Positions 18,501 through 33,500 of a stretch of DNA of 64,000 bases are shown here, piece by piece (within the stretch, counting starts at the first letter, position 1; every line of letters begins with the position of its first letter). Both the position numbers and the translations under genes were made by a program. The notes beneath the pieces are model-generated. The model saw nothing but the letters and a program-made list of their open reading frames with translations, had not been told where the DNA came from and did no database searches. Location: assembly GCF_000224145.3 (NCBI RefSeq), contig NC_020174.2, forward strand, positions 956,520 to 1,020,519. Direction: 5' to 3'. Source of the DNA: Ciona intestinalis. Taxonomy: Eukaryota; Chordata; Ascidiacea; Phlebobranchia; Cionidae.

Positions 18501-21500
18501 ACTCACTAGACTTGTGAGCAAATAGTGATCAGTTGTGGTCTTTTTATTTTATTCTGTATGGGTTAAGCAAGATGGCCTGAGGTTCCCGCCCAACAGCCAA
18601 CACGGCAGGTCATCTACAAATGAATAAGTTATAGGCCAGTTTGCCTATTATTCCATAGGCCTGTTATACTGAATACGCTAACATTACATTACCATTAAAA
18701 TTTATCGCTTGTGTTATAAAGTTGTATCATGTCATTACAGGCCATCTACAAATGGTGAGGTTCCTTTTACAAGCTGGTGCTGATCAAGAACACAAGACCG
18801 ATGAGATGCACACTGCGCTGATGGAAGCTTCCATGGTACGTATTGTGTATAAATGTTGGACATTCACTGTACAAAGTATGCTCAAATTTTTTATTTGGTT
18901 TTTATTCGTTTATGTAAAATTAAAGAGAAGAATAAAGGTGGCTGTGCACAGTATCCGGCATGAGAATTCGCTTGCCAAGTCAAATGCAAACCCATTACCG
19001 AGTTCCGCATGCGGCAGCGAAATCCGGACAGATTCCGGATACTGTGTACAGCCACCTTAATTAATATAGACTTCTGGGAAGTCAGGAAATCTTCAAGTTA
19101 GATCTGTTTTGAAGCTTAATGAAATAAATTATGTTTAATTAAATAAAATCCACAGCAGTTTCTATGACCTTTGCTGTGAGCTTTTATGAGCTACGCACTG
19201 TGAATTTATTAAGGAGAGTAGTTAATATTGGTCAAAGTCTTAACATTACAATAACACCATGCAAGCGTTCCTCTTACTGTGCTACTGTTGGAAAAGTTTG
19301 GCCTACAAGTTCTTCACCAGTATAGAATAAAATATTGTGCCACTATATCGTATCAAATTATCCACATTTTCGATTCCCATATGTGATTGATTCACCTAAT
19401 ATGTCAATGTACTTTGGCTCTGCTAGATTGTATAGACACCTAACAGCACCTAAATATAGTATAAACAAAAGATGTAACCCATGTTTTAAAAGTTGGGTAA
19501 CGTGTCACCCCAGGTACCACTAAAATTACACCCATGATAGCTACCCATATTCATCCAAATTATCCATGTAGGACGGCCATGTTGAAGTTGCCCGCTTGCT
19601 CTTGGATTCAGGAGCGCAAGTAAACATGCCCGCTGATAGTTTTGAATCCCCCCTCACCCTTGCTGCTTGCGGAGGTCATGTAGAGCTCGCTGAGCTCCTC
19701 ATCCAACGAGGAGCAGCGTTAGAAGAGGTGAATGATGAAGGATATACTCCTCTTATGGAAGCTGCGAGGGAAGGACATGAAGAGATGGTGGCTTTACTGC
19801 TCGCTAAAGGTATGTGAATAAAATAAGTTTAATTTTTTTTAAATCGAAATTTTAATATCCTTTGATAAGTTTTGAATGATAGGTTAATTGGTAAAAATAG
19901 GATAGTTGTTTATGCTTGAACATTTTGTAGTTATACTAAAAAAAATATATATATATAATCGAGTTCCCTAAATGTTAAAATGTCAAAGGACCTGGTATAT
20001 AGGTTACAGAAAATACATTATGCCATCCATTTATTATACGAGTCCTGTATTTTGGCTTAAAACAACCTTGTACACCCTTCAGGTGCAAACGTGAATGCCA
20101 AGACAGAAGAAACCCAAGAGACCGCCCTCACCCTTGCATGTTGTGGGGGGTTCCTTGAGTGTGCTGATTTACTTGTAAGAGCAGGTGCCAACATTGAAAC
20201 AGGATGTTCAACACCATTAATGGAGGCTGCACAAGAAGGACAACTTGATCTGGTCAAGTTTCTCATCAGAGAAGGTAAGGTTTTATTTTAAGTGGTGGTG
20301 TCATTTTTTAAAGCATGACTATGATCGTAAAACTTCTTTCATTTTTTGTCATAATTAACTAAGTCTGGCTATTGTAAGTTTTTTAATTTTTTTAGGTGTG
20401 ATTTGTAAGTAAATTCAACTTTTACATTCATATTGCAGCTTATTTCTGTCTGATTTTTAACACAACTTCCCAGTTAAGTTATAACTTCTGTCTGTGCTGT
20501 GATTCTGTGATTATATAATCATGCACTGCCCACCCCACTCCACTCTATGTGTATCTGTCATGCATAAGTCTTAATGTTGATATAAGAGCCCATCACTATT
20601 TACAATCTAAACATGCCCTAAGCTGTTATACAAATATTTCACTTGTATATAAACATATAACTCATATGCTTCATGTGGTGACTGCTTACCACCCACCCAT
20701 GGTTTAAGCTTATTTAGGAAAGTGGAATCCGAAATCTAGAAAATAAAGTTTTTACTCCCTTATAATCTAGGCACTGTTTTTTTTGTGCAGTCGTGTTGTA
20801 CAGCATATCCTTTGTGTTTGAATTAACACAATATATATTGCAGTTGTATATACAGAAATTTTGCCCTATTTCTTGAGATAACTAACGATTGTTTTACCTT
20901 TTAACTTGTAACGTTTTAGATGTATATTGTATGGGCTTTCATGTTTGTATAAAACTAAAGGCTAAAAATATCAGTTTTTTATATTTAAATTTTAATTTTT
21001 GTTATATTAACACAACTCCCTTATTACAAGGTGCGAATGTGCACTCTACCACCTCAAGTGGTGACACAGCGCTCTCGTACGCATGTGAACACGGTCACAC
21101 GGATGTTGCAGACCACCTCCTCGCTGCTGGAGCGAACTTGGAGCACGAAACAGAGGGAGGACGGACCCCGCTCATGAAAGCTGCACGTGCAGGCCATCTA
21201 TGCACTGTTCAGTTCCTCATTTCACGAGGTAAGTTTCATTCCCTTTCTCTTCGCCGCGCATGTCTTCAGTGGGTCTTATTCTATTTTTTCCATTTTTTCT
21301 CACAATTTTCTAAAATAGATTAAACAGCATAAAAAGTAGCAACAGAAATAAGAAAATTGTAACACGTTTAAGTTTTCGGTAAACAAATTTGCTTTTTTTA
21401 ACCCCGCTTTATAACTTTTTTTAACCCTGCTTTATATAAAAACTGTTATTCTAGTTCGAACACCCTATTCATACAATAAAAATAAGATCTCATACAACAT

Positions 21501-24500
21501 AGGTGCCGATGTGAATCGTACGACACGCAACAATGAACATAGCGTGTTGTCATTGGCGTGCGTGTGTGGTCACCTATCTGTGGTTGAGCTGCTGTTGTGC
21601 CAAGGGGCTGACCCAATGCATAAGGTAAATGGAATGTAAATCTGTGTTTTAATCTGGTGCTGTGGCTCAGTGGTTAAACCACAGCAAGTGATTTTCAAAA
21701 TCTTTAATTGCTGTCATGATTTAGTACTTTTTGCCAAAAAATTTGGAGTGCTGTTATTATATTACAATTGGCACCCATAGCTGCCAAACATAGGGAACCT
21801 CATTGATTAACGCGGCAAATTCAATATATTTATGTTTTGCCTGTTTGTAGTGACACCTAACAGCAGGGTAAAAGCTGTTTTGCACTTAAACTTAGATGCA
21901 AAGCCATATGATGCCGCTCTTGTCTCAACAATATGCCTATGACTCAATATAAATATCATGAAATGTCACCTGAATCGCCCGTACCGGGCAAACTTTCTAA
22001 TCTACTTTTCTACCTCCAGTTAAAAGATGGTTCTACAATGTTGCTTGAAGCTGCCAAAGGAGGCCATACGCAAGTTGTTCAATTTCTTCTGGATTTCCCC
22101 ATCAATATAATGTCTCTCCTGCCCGATAACTCACAGGTTTATGTTTTATTTATTATTGCCTTTCTCTAATTGCTTTTAAAATACGTCATATTAATGATTT
22201 TTAAATTGCCGCTAATAAATGTTACACTAATTTATTAAATTTGTTATTTTATGGCACATTTTAATTTTGATTACACTGTTTTGAATTTATAGTTTTATAT
22301 GTATTTTTATAAGTAGTATATGTAGTTTTTTTCTTGTAGTATATCTCTAAAAAACACATCTCTCGTTCTAAAAATCCCTTTAACTTCATTTTAATCCATT
22401 TCCACCAAAAACACATTTTTAACCCATTATTTACCCCATGTTTCACCCAGGTCACCCTGCCATCACCCACCCCGGAGCAACTTGCACCCCGAGTACCCAC
22501 CCAGTCCTTACCCATGGTTGTTCCACCTCAGGAGCCCGACGAGGCCCCTGAGTTACCCCTTGCAGTGGGGGGCGCTGGGGTGGACCCTGTTAATGTCGAT
22601 CAAATGCTAGAAGCCTCTGGTGAAAATGCACCAAGTGAGTGTTGGGATGTTTTAGATTTACATTTTTATATTAAGATGCATATGCTATGGTATCACATAC
22701 TTGAATGCGTATGTTTTCCATTTATATTTGTATGTTACATTAAGTACTATATAGTTTATAATAAAATACATGGTGTTTTCTTTAAAAATAATGCGACACA
22801 TAGCAAACTCTAAAAGGCCACAAAAAATATATTTAATACACTACAAAAACACAATAAATGACAAAAAGGCTATAAAAATGGCCACCAAAAATCCCCAGAA
22901 GGCTACTAACAATGACTTTTTTATGAAAAAGGCCTAAAAATACCAAAAGAACTATAAAAATAAATAGAAAAAAATCTACAAAAACTTTATGAAGAATACC
23001 TACCAAGAATAACATCTACGTTCCACATTTATTCACAGACCAACTCCGAACCTTATACCAGCAACAACTTCAATACTACCATCAGCAAACACCATCTCAC
23101 TCCCATACAGACAGCACCCTCAATACAGCTGCGCTCGTCACCCATTTACTACAACAGGGTAGTTTGTTATACCAAGCGTCAGATTATTTATCCCCGGATA
23201 CAAAGTTAGAGGTTGATAAAGACGTGGCAATCACCGTCGAGTCATTCCTGAGGTCGATGGCAAGTGATGTAGCCGGTAAGTGTTTAAGATGAGGCTTGTT
23301 TTTTCGATGTCACACACACAATATGGTATCCCATTTTTCCTTTGTACAAAAAAGAACGCCTTGTGAGAGTCGTGACGATACTGTTATATTATTCTGTAAA
23401 AATTTTTCTATTACTACCAAATGTGTCGATAAAAATGAATAAAAACCTGGACCTGCCTAACTTTAATCCACCACCCCCCAGCAGGTAAAACAAGGACAGC
23501 TGAATCCATAGTAGAAGAGGCACAAGGTAAACTAAATGAACTTGAACATCGAATTAAAGAAGCTATTGAGAAGAATGCACAACTTAAAAGCATTGAGATG
23601 TTACAGGTAACGATATGTTTTGGCTGCCATTGTGAATATTTATTGTTTGACTTTGAGTAAAAACAAAAAAGTTCTTACATGGTATTTGGTACAACATAAG
23701 CATAAAACTGGTAAACTACTAAACTATTCAGTAAAAGGTTTATAAAGATTGTCTACCAATTATAAAACTAAACTTTCCATATTTGCATATTCTTTTTTAA
23801 CCAAAACTTCTCTTTTTATGCCAAATCAAACGATCCTTGCAGACCGACCAACTTACCAAAGAAAAAGTTGAAGAGCTTTATAAAACACGTGAGGAACAAA
23901 TACATAAGAAGCAAAAAATCCTGGAAGAATTGCAAAAAGTAAGTTTTTTAATTTATCTTTTATGAGTACAACAAAAAATAAGTTTTCCCTTTTTAGTGTT
24001 TTTTCACTTTTTATAACCTTTTTTTTATAAAACCTTTTTATAATATAAAGTTTTTAAAGACGCTAAAACATTTTTTTTTCTTTTTTACCTTTATTGTTTG
24101 TTTTTTTTTGTAATAGAGTTACAACAAGTGAGTTTTTATCTTGTACAAATTTAGAATCGAGAGATGCTGACTCATTCAATATTTGCCGACTCACAGGTGG
24201 AACGAGAGTTACAGCTGAAGACACAGCAACAGCTGAAGAAACATTACCTTGAGATGAAACAAGGGGAGGGACAACAAAGAGGTGTGTGGTGCATCCTATA
24301 GATATTTTATATTGTTTTATTTTACATGAGTTAGGTCATAGGCGGGAAACTTTTTTAAACGCAAGGTAGGTGGGGATGAGTGGTTCTGCCTACCTTTTGA
24401 ATTGTAAATCCAACTTTTTGTTTTTAATGTTTACTGACTAATGCAGTGTAGAATTCCGGGGTGTACCACAGCAGTCAGCTCTGTTTGTTGGTAAATCTTT

Positions 24501-27500
24501 GCCGTCGCAATAAACGTGTAATTTACAGGAAAACCTGATGGAGAAGACAGGGAACAAACTGCACAGAATGCTAAAGTAAGCATTGTTTAACATTATATGA
24601 TTAATGATATATATCATACAAACGGTATGTAATTTTGGAAGTTATTTACCCTGATGATGAAGACTTGTAGTTTTCTGTTTAAAGATTGTTGTTTGTTATA
24701 TTCTTTTTCACCCCAGGTAATGGGCGAATCATGGTCTTAATCTTAGGACGCACGGCGTTATACGCTGCGGTACCTCACACCACATAGAATAGAAAATAGA
24801 ATATATTCACTGCTGTTGTTTTGCTGTAATTCTTCTCATCAAAATTAAAACTTATGTTTTTAAACTCAAGTTGCAGCAACATTCTAATCATATTCAACCC
24901 ATAGGTAAATGATGACCCGCAACCCCAAGTACAACGTAAGTTTCCAGTGTTGCCTTTTAAATAAAATTATTTGGTCATCACTGGTACAATATGATTTCTA
25001 TTTAACAGGTGAACGTAATCAAACAGCCTCTACAACTCAGGTACAGCAGTGTTTCACAATGTTTATTTTTAATCTGGCAACACTGTTTAATAATACTGTT
25101 ATTAATGTTGAATCTACAGACTCCCGAATTATCGACCAAACAATTGAAACAACCAAAACACCAGAATAACCAAACACTAAACAATGGTAAGTTCATGGTT
25201 ACATCATATTTATACTCTCAAGTGATTGCTTGGTTCTTGGGAATTTAAAATACCATAACTACTAAACTGACAAAGGGATAAATACAGTAGGCAAATTTTG
25301 TACACCAAATTAATAAGTAAACATTACAACCGATAGATTTGTTTTAATGTGTATTTAAACATTTTAACATTTGTAACCCATGATATTACCTCATACACAG
25401 CTTTGTCATCTATGATATTCCCCTGTATATAGATAACATTAACTTACCCATAGGTTCATCTGGTTCCTTATCCCAACCTGCCAAAGAAAACGATCCGTTC
25501 TGTCAATGTCTCCACCCCCCTTGTTCACAATTATCACATCCACAAACTGAAGGTAACATGTTTTGTATTTACTTTATTATTGATGTCCTGAAGCAGTGGT
25601 TACCATGCTTGCATATAACCCAGAGCTCACAGATTCGAGGCTTGATGCTGCTCTCAGGTCTTATGTGACCCTGGAAAAAACACTGAGTTTGTCTGTTGTA
25701 TTCACCCTTCCAAACCCTGTGTGTAGCCTGTTAAAATTGTCTCTATGCAAAAAAATTGCATCAGAAAAGATTTTCATAAATACATTATGTCTGCTACTTG
25801 GCAGTATCTTTACAAACCAGTGTTTATTGTCTATAAGTTGTACAAAAGTTAGGTTCATATCTATAGTTGTACAAAAGTTAGGTTCATACTGTTTTAAATA
25901 TAAGGAAAGTATTTATTTTAATGCAATGAAATGAACCCACCCATACACCTAGTTCACCCTGAGCCTCGTCATGACCCCAACACCCCTGGAGGCCCCGGGT
26001 TTGCCCCGATACCGGGTAACATCCCAGGTAACGTGACCCCATCCAACTTCCTGGAGATCGACGGCCACACGGAGAGCAACCACGACACCCCTCTCACCCT
26101 TGCATGCGCGGGGGGACACGAGGATTTGGTGCAACTACTTATTGAACGAGGAGCCAACATTGAGCATAGAGATAAAAAAGGTGAGGTGGTGATGTCATCA
26201 ATGTGATGATGTCATAGGTGTCACGTTTTTATATGTTAATAAAAGTCTAGGGGTGACATTGTTAAAACACAATTACACTCATACCGTTAAACACTGGAAA
26301 TTTTCATGATTAATGTGTAAAATACTCTATAGTTTGGCACTGCTTGTATATATAGACACTTAAATCTGTATTAAAGTGTAAAACTGCAGTGCTAAAACAC
26401 ATTATGTCAAAAGTTGGAAGGCTTCCCTAGTATAAAAATGGACCAAAAAGGCCTTGCACTAAATGCCATTAACAACAGTACCTTAAACACTCGTGCCAAA
26501 TTTAATAATTTTAATTTTTCCCAACACTTCAGGTTTCACCCCCCTGATTCTGGCTGCTACCGCTGGCCACGTGGGGGCAGTACAGATCCTGCTCGAGGCA
26601 AACTCGGACATTGAGGCTCAATCGGAACGAACCAAAGACACCCCGCTCTCTCTAGCTTGCTCCGGTGGTAGACTGGTATGTAAATTTTATATTATGAATA
26701 TATAAACTGTTACAAAATTTACAACCCAAACTTCAGACATTGTGTGAAAACTTGTCAAAAAAATCTTATGTTTATATTTAAATGTATTTTACTAAGTTTA
26801 ATAGCTTTTTTAATATAACAAAATATATGCTACAATTTTATTTTCAAAAATATTTTCTTAATTTCTAACTTCCCCCCCCCCTCACTTTTTAGGAAGTGGT
26901 TGAATTATTATTGGAACGATCGGCAAACAAAGAACATCGAAATGTTTCCGATTATACGCCATTGTCTCTAGCAGCATCTGGTGGTTATGTTAATATCATC
27001 AAGGTGTTGCTGAACCGCGGTGCCGAGATTAACTCAAGGTAAACGTACAATTGAATTAAAATTTTTTGAATTTTGGATTTAAAAAAAAATGTATTAATTT
27101 TTTCAGCTTTCGAATTTTTAAAAGTTTGATCAGATTTTAAAAATTGGTTTAAATTTTTGGAAATTGAGTCAAATATAAAAAAAAATTCAAGTTTTGGTTA
27201 TACTTTAAATTTGTAAGAAAAATTGTTTGTTACAGGACTGGTAGCAAGTTGGGGATTTCCCCTCTAATGTTAGCGGCAATGAACGGGCATACACAAGCCG
27301 TGCAATTGTTGTTGGACATGGGTGCTGATATTAACGCACAGGTATTTACATTTTTAATTCACTCTACATATTATTATACTTCTATACGGGTAAGCACGCC
27401 TGCAGCCAGACATTTACCATTACCCAAAACTTCACCTGTGCTGTGACAAAGTGGTTAGTGTGTCTGTCTAAACTCAAAGCTTACAGGTTCAAGGCTCATC

Positions 27501-30500
27501 GCTGGTACCATCACGGCTTCGTGTATCCTTGGGCAAGGACACTTCACAACAATTGCTCTAACCCAAGGATTCTGGTTTTCATTAACTTATCACCCCTGCC
27601 CTTAAAACACAACAGTTAAAAACCAAACATCCCATTAAACTACATACATCTTCTCTAATTTACTTCCCCCATATTCTTCCTAGTTTAACAGCCATGCATC
27701 TTCCATTACCCCAAACTCTATATAATTTACCTTCATTAATTTACCCACTCATTTTCTCCACAGATTGAAACAAACCGCAACACGGCCCTAACACTGGCTT
27801 GCTTCCAAGGTAGACATGAAGTTGTCAGTTTATTGGTTGATCGGAAAGCTAACGTTGAGCATCGAGCTAAGACCGGTCTCACCCCACTAATGGAGGCGGC
27901 ATCTGGTGGTTATGCTGAGGTAATAAACTTCTTTGTAATGTCATAATCTGTATAAAGTACCAAGGTTTTTGCTGGGTTACACACATGGTAAGTCGAAAGC
28001 GGGCAAAAAGTGTAAAAAATGTAAAAAACAGGACACCCGTGTTATAACGACTGTCAATGCCCCGCCATGCAAAGATAAATAATTTACACTCATTAATGTG
28101 ATAACCCAGTTCATATTGGGCCACTTACCTATCCTGTCCAATGTTACTTTTTTAATGCTTATAAAAACTGCCTTCCCACCCTTTTGCTCAGAAAAGTATG
28201 TTTAGCATAGGTCGTAGGAAAGATGACCTATAGCTATTTCTGGCACTTTTTTATGAACAATACATTTTTATGATATATATTTTAAAATATTCCACATTTT
28301 TTTAGGTTGTATGTTTTATATTCTTCCACATTTTGTTATAATTTATATGTTTTAAGTTAAGATTTGATTGACAGGTTGGGCGTGTCCTGCTTGATAAGGG
28401 GGCGGATCCGAATGCAGCTCCTGTACCTTCATCAAGAGATACAGCGCTTACTATTGCTGCCGATAAAGGTCATTATAGATTCTGTGAACTCGTATTATCC
28501 AGGTATTTATTGAAAACAAATATTTTGTATTGAAACTCTTTTTCTTTATATTTTGTATTGAAATGTAAAAACCTAAAAAAATATTTCTGTCTGGTAATCT
28601 GTTTTGTTTTTGTTTTTAACAATAATTTATATCAATTTTATATCCAGTACCGCTGATTATTTTAATTCTAAAAATATCTTTATTACTACTAATATAGGTA
28701 TTTTGTCCTGAAAATTAAATCCTAGTGATTCAATTGTTACAATTCCCACTATAACCTGCTTTGATATTTCCAGAGGAGCCCAGGTCGAGGTTCGAAACAA
28801 GAAAGGAAACACTCCATTATGGTTGGCGTGTAATGGTGGTCACCTTGATGTGGTGAACCTGCTTGTATCTAAGGGTGCAGATGTTAATGCTGCCGATAAT
28901 AGAAATGTTATTCCTCTCATGGCAGCATTCCGTAAAGGCCATGTACAAGTGAGTTGGAATGTCGTTATTTTGAATCTTTAATATTTTTTAAGACTTTAAA
29001 CTATGCATATCCACACAAACATATTAGTAACTTATTGCTGTTGTATTATTAAATTTGCAATTTATAAAATAAAATTTAGACCCAGGGAATGGTTTTTAAA
29101 ACCTCAATTTATATTAAAGTTCTTCTCATATTAACACCTGTGCATCAAACGAATAAACTACAAACAAATATAAATAATTAGTAACTTTTGGTGTTGTAGG
29201 TAAAAATAAAATAGGATAATGCGAACATATGTCTGAAATTTAATTTAATTATTTTTTTTATATACAAGTTTGTAGTGCATAAATGTAACTACCAAAACAT
29301 AATATAATAATTCCAAAACTCTGTTTTCACTTTTATCTTCTTCACTCAGGTTGTACGTTGGCTTGCAAAAGAAGTTTCCCAGTTTCCCTCCGATGCCGAG
29401 TGTATGCGTTATATCGCCACTATATCCGATCGCGAGTTGTTGAAGCGATCGCACCAGTGTATGGAGTGTATCGTGCAAGCTAAAGATCGACAGGCACAGG
29501 AGGCAAATAAATTTGCGTCAGAGCTGCTGGAAGAGCTGGACATGGAAAAAGTAAGTTTGTGGTGGTTTATTAATTTTAAAGTTAATTTAATTAAAGCTTT
29601 TTTGTAAATGAACCAATAAAATTGTTTTTTTATTATTAGTTTTAGCACATTTTTATTTCTTGTTTTTTTAGTTTAATATTCCGTTAGATTTTTGGATGTT
29701 TTGTCCTGATTTTGTATTTCCTTTTTTATATTATTAGTTTATACTTTGATTGTTTCTCGATTGGTTACTTTAGGTATTTTTAGATTTAGTTTATTTTATT
29801 CCTTTTTCTATTGTGAATATAGAACCAGGAAGAGAGTAGAAAGGAAAAAGCTGCGAGAAAAAGGGAAAAGAAGAGATTGAAGAGAAAACAAAAGAAAAAG
29901 GGAGATGAAAAAGATGACAAAGAGAATGATGAGTCAGCAGGTAAATTGTGTTTCTAATTAGCTTTGTTATGTTAATTTATAAGGTATTACATTGCATATG
30001 AAATATGAAATATGAAATATATCTTGTATTTTTTAGATATTACGAAAAAGTGTTCTGATTTTAAAAATTATAATTTTGAAACCTTTAAATTAGTTTTTAT
30101 TCTAACCTACAGTTTTATTAAAATTTCAAAAATAAACAAAACCCAGGTTTAAATATCCCGACCAATGGGAAAACACCAAATGATGACATCACAATGATAG
30201 AACGTATCGTCACGGGAACTGAAAAAATAAAGCTTTCTGATTCGTTGATATCAACATCAAGTAACGAGAAAATCACTTTAATTTCAAACGCCTCACCAGC
30301 ACCATCTACTGGTAGGATATTTAAAACTTTTTACTTTTCTGCGAAAAGATTCTTGTATGTTCTAGCATACATGACCAATAACTACTAGGATATATATAAA
30401 TACATACAACTACCTGCTTAACACAGAATGTGTGTATAACCATCAAGTACCCTTTATTTTAGTTTGTTTGTAAAAGTAGAATATTAATAAATATATGAAA

Positions 30501-33500
30501 TTTTTGATGTATTTTATTACCATATTACATTCTCTCTTTGAGAAACACAATAAAGTAACCGCTTACCCCCACTATCTTAAACCCCCTTTTACACCCAGCC
30601 CCACCTGCTATAGACCCAATCACCCGTGACCAAGTTCCTAAACCCAAAGTACCCATGGCCCCCTTAGTTTCGGAGGGGATTACCCGAAACGATGAAAGAC
30701 GAAAATCGTTGGAAATGAAACGAAGACCTATAGCTCACCCGGTGGTGGAAAACAACCACACAGCGACGACTGACACGAGCCCTAGGTCGGCAACAGGAAG
30801 AAAACAAAGAAAAACACTAACAACATCAACCACAACAAAACAACCATCAAGGTTTGATTTTTGGAAAAAATCTTATCAAAAATATTAAAACACATTTTTA
30901 AATTGTATTAAAAAGAAAGTTTATTTTTCATTTAATCCAAAAAATTAATTAAAATATATTTTGTTTTTTTCATTGTCCCCATTTGTTTCATTATGACATC
31001 ACACACAGAGAGATGCAATCCCCCAAACCCTCCCCACGCCCGGTGCCGAGCCAACGCAACCCCCCACCAACCCCCAGCCCTGGTAAACGGGGTTCGCGAC
31101 GGGAGGAAGGCTGGAAGGAAGTTGTTCCAAGAAAATATGTCAACTCTAGCACGTGAGTTAATATAACAGCAAACTCATTATTATTGATTTACCAATGTTT
31201 TATGAAATCCATGGATAATAAGTGTAATTGATTTATTCTCGAGTGGCAGGGCAATGACGGTTGTTATACCACGTGGTTTTGTGTTTTTTGCTGGAAGCAA
31301 CTGCTTAACTATGACATGCATTTCCCGATTAATAAATAAGTTCTCCTGGGTTTGGTGTAACCTGATTATAACAATGTCATCCAAGATTTTACTGAAAATG
31401 TAAAATGATTTTGTAAATCACTTGACCAAACATTTGTGATTTACCATAGCATAGGGTGAATACATTTCCCCGGTTTCATTGTGACTATATTGACCGTACT
31501 ACTTCCTCTTTAGCTCGAAACTAATCATGATCAATAAGATTTCCTATTGATAACAATTATTGGTCTAACCGGATTTAACAATTTCACGCAGAGTATATAA
31601 ATGACACTTAACTGTAATCATTTTTTTACTTCTTTTATTGTTTCTCTTCAGCTCGAAACGAATCATGGTTTCTTCGAATTTGATCTCGCGTGTCATTGGA
31701 AGAGGGGGTTGTAACATTAACGCAATACGGGAGGTGACTGGAGCACATATTGATATCGATAAACAGAGGAAGGGAGCTCACGAGAGGACTGTTACCATCA
31801 AGTAAGTGGCAATGCTTGTTATGGTTGGTTTGGGATTGTATGATTGGTAGTTGGATTATTTTACAATATTTTGTACTGCATGGGTGAGGTTCTATAGCAT
31901 AGCTCTTGCTTTAATTCTAATAAAATTCTTCGTACAATTCATTTATGAGAACCAAGTCCCTGGCGTTTCATTTAGGTTTCCTTCGTATTAAAAGACCACA
32001 CCGAAAAGACAAATGTGGTGTAACCGGTTAACTTCATAAAATCAGACTGTATTCTCTTAAAAGCGAAAGTAAACCTTAAAGAAATTAAATTTAAAAATCC
32101 AGAAGTCAAAGCCATCAACCTACTAACCCTCTTTACAATAACCTTCTTTCTTTATAAAACTGTTATTTTACAATATTCTATTCTCTATGGATAAGTTACA
32201 TGAGATTTAGGTTATAGTTGCCCTATTACCTGCTGCCTACATAATTGTCAAAAACAGGATTATCTCAGTAATTAATGTGGTCTATGTAGTATATTTTGGC
32301 TAATTGCGGGGTAAAAATTATGTTAGGCCTAAAACTGGGGTTCTAAAACTTATCCAGATATTTAAAAATAAACCCCAATGTTCTGTTTGCTAAGATTGTT
32401 CACTAACCTCCCAACTTTATTCACAGGGGAGGCATTGAACCAACACGCCACGCACACCAGTTGATTGTTGCGTTGATTAAAGAAGATCGTTCCGACCAAG
32501 AAGTTGCCGCTATTATAGCCAAGGCACAAGCACAAGCCGCGCAGAATGCCGCTGTCAAGGTTGCGCCACAGAAGCCGACTATGACGGTTGTCGCGGCTCC
32601 GATGCCAACCAAACCTGCGTGGACCGTGCCACCGTCAATTATCGCAAATACACAACAAACACAGGTGGATATGATGTCACTGAATGAGTGATTGTTTCAC
32701 TAAATTTGTTTGATGTTTAGAAATAAATTTTAGTGTTTGTTTTGTGTTGTATATGAAATAACCATGTAACTTAATGTAAATAACTGGTTAAAATAATGAA
32801 AATCATTATTGCATGTAGGTGTAATAAAAATCACACATGTAATAAATATATAGGTATTCATAAAAACTAAACAAAAACATTTCCATATTCACATATTCTT
32901 CCTAACATCATTAACGTTTGTTCCCATCAATATTAACACCTCCCACCCCCAACAGCCGAAACCCGCCGCCCCCTCGACCAAAATCGGGGTTTGGGCCCCA
33001 CCGCCTCCAACCACCACTGCCACTAGTAGCGCACAAGAGCTACAAACAAACAAATGGGTTCCAACCACAAGTCCGGGTATGTTGTGTCTTATTTTTATTA
33101 ATGTCGTTTCCTGCTGTATGCTGCCATTGTCCCAAGCGATAACTGTTATTATATTAACTAAAGCTTCCAGCCATTATTGGGATGCTGATTACAATGATCA
33201 AAAATTAATTTATTTTTTTACATATTTACAAAATCCACCAAATTCTTTTTCTTTTGAAAGATTTTTTTTCTGTATGCTTACCACTGCAACCAAAACTCAC
33301 CAATTTATTAGTTCACAAATATTCCACAATCCTCATTTATTACTATATTCCAGAACAAGCCACCAAGACTTCCCCCACGGTTGAAACAGCGAAGAAAGCT
33401 TTATTCTTTGAGTCACAAACCCCATTATTATCCACCAGTGTTGCACAAATTATCAGCAGTGTTTCCAGCTCAGTTTCATTCGTAACCAAATCATCAGGTA

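Larger units (their letters stand above)
15340..22136 (+). other. Ankyrin repeat block 1 (about 15 repeats) of ANKHD1/mask
   Basis: Nine exons (15340, 17692, 18127, 18741, 19572, 20083, 21031, 21503, 22020) encode a continuous chain of ~33-residue ankyrin repeats with the classic TPLMEAA, GHVEVARLLL and GADxxxxx signatures. Family-specific segments such as HSNEFKESALTLACYKGHL and DGHVEVARLLLDSGAQVNMP are almost unchanged from human. Most introns cut at the same phase-1 glycine (G|GAxV), so repeats correspond to exon modules. Confidence 0.95.
25953..28948 (+). other. Ankyrin repeat block 2 (about 10 repeats) of ANKHD1/mask
   Basis: Seven exons (25953, 26533, 26893, 27236, 27764, 28375, 28774) encode the second ankyrin array, starting IDGHTESNHDTPLTLACAGG and ending ITPLM/VIPLMAAFRKGHVQ. 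Segments such as NVSDYTPLSLAASGGYVNII and TGSKLGISPLMLAAMNGH are near-identical to human, which fixes the orthology. Confidence 0.95.
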
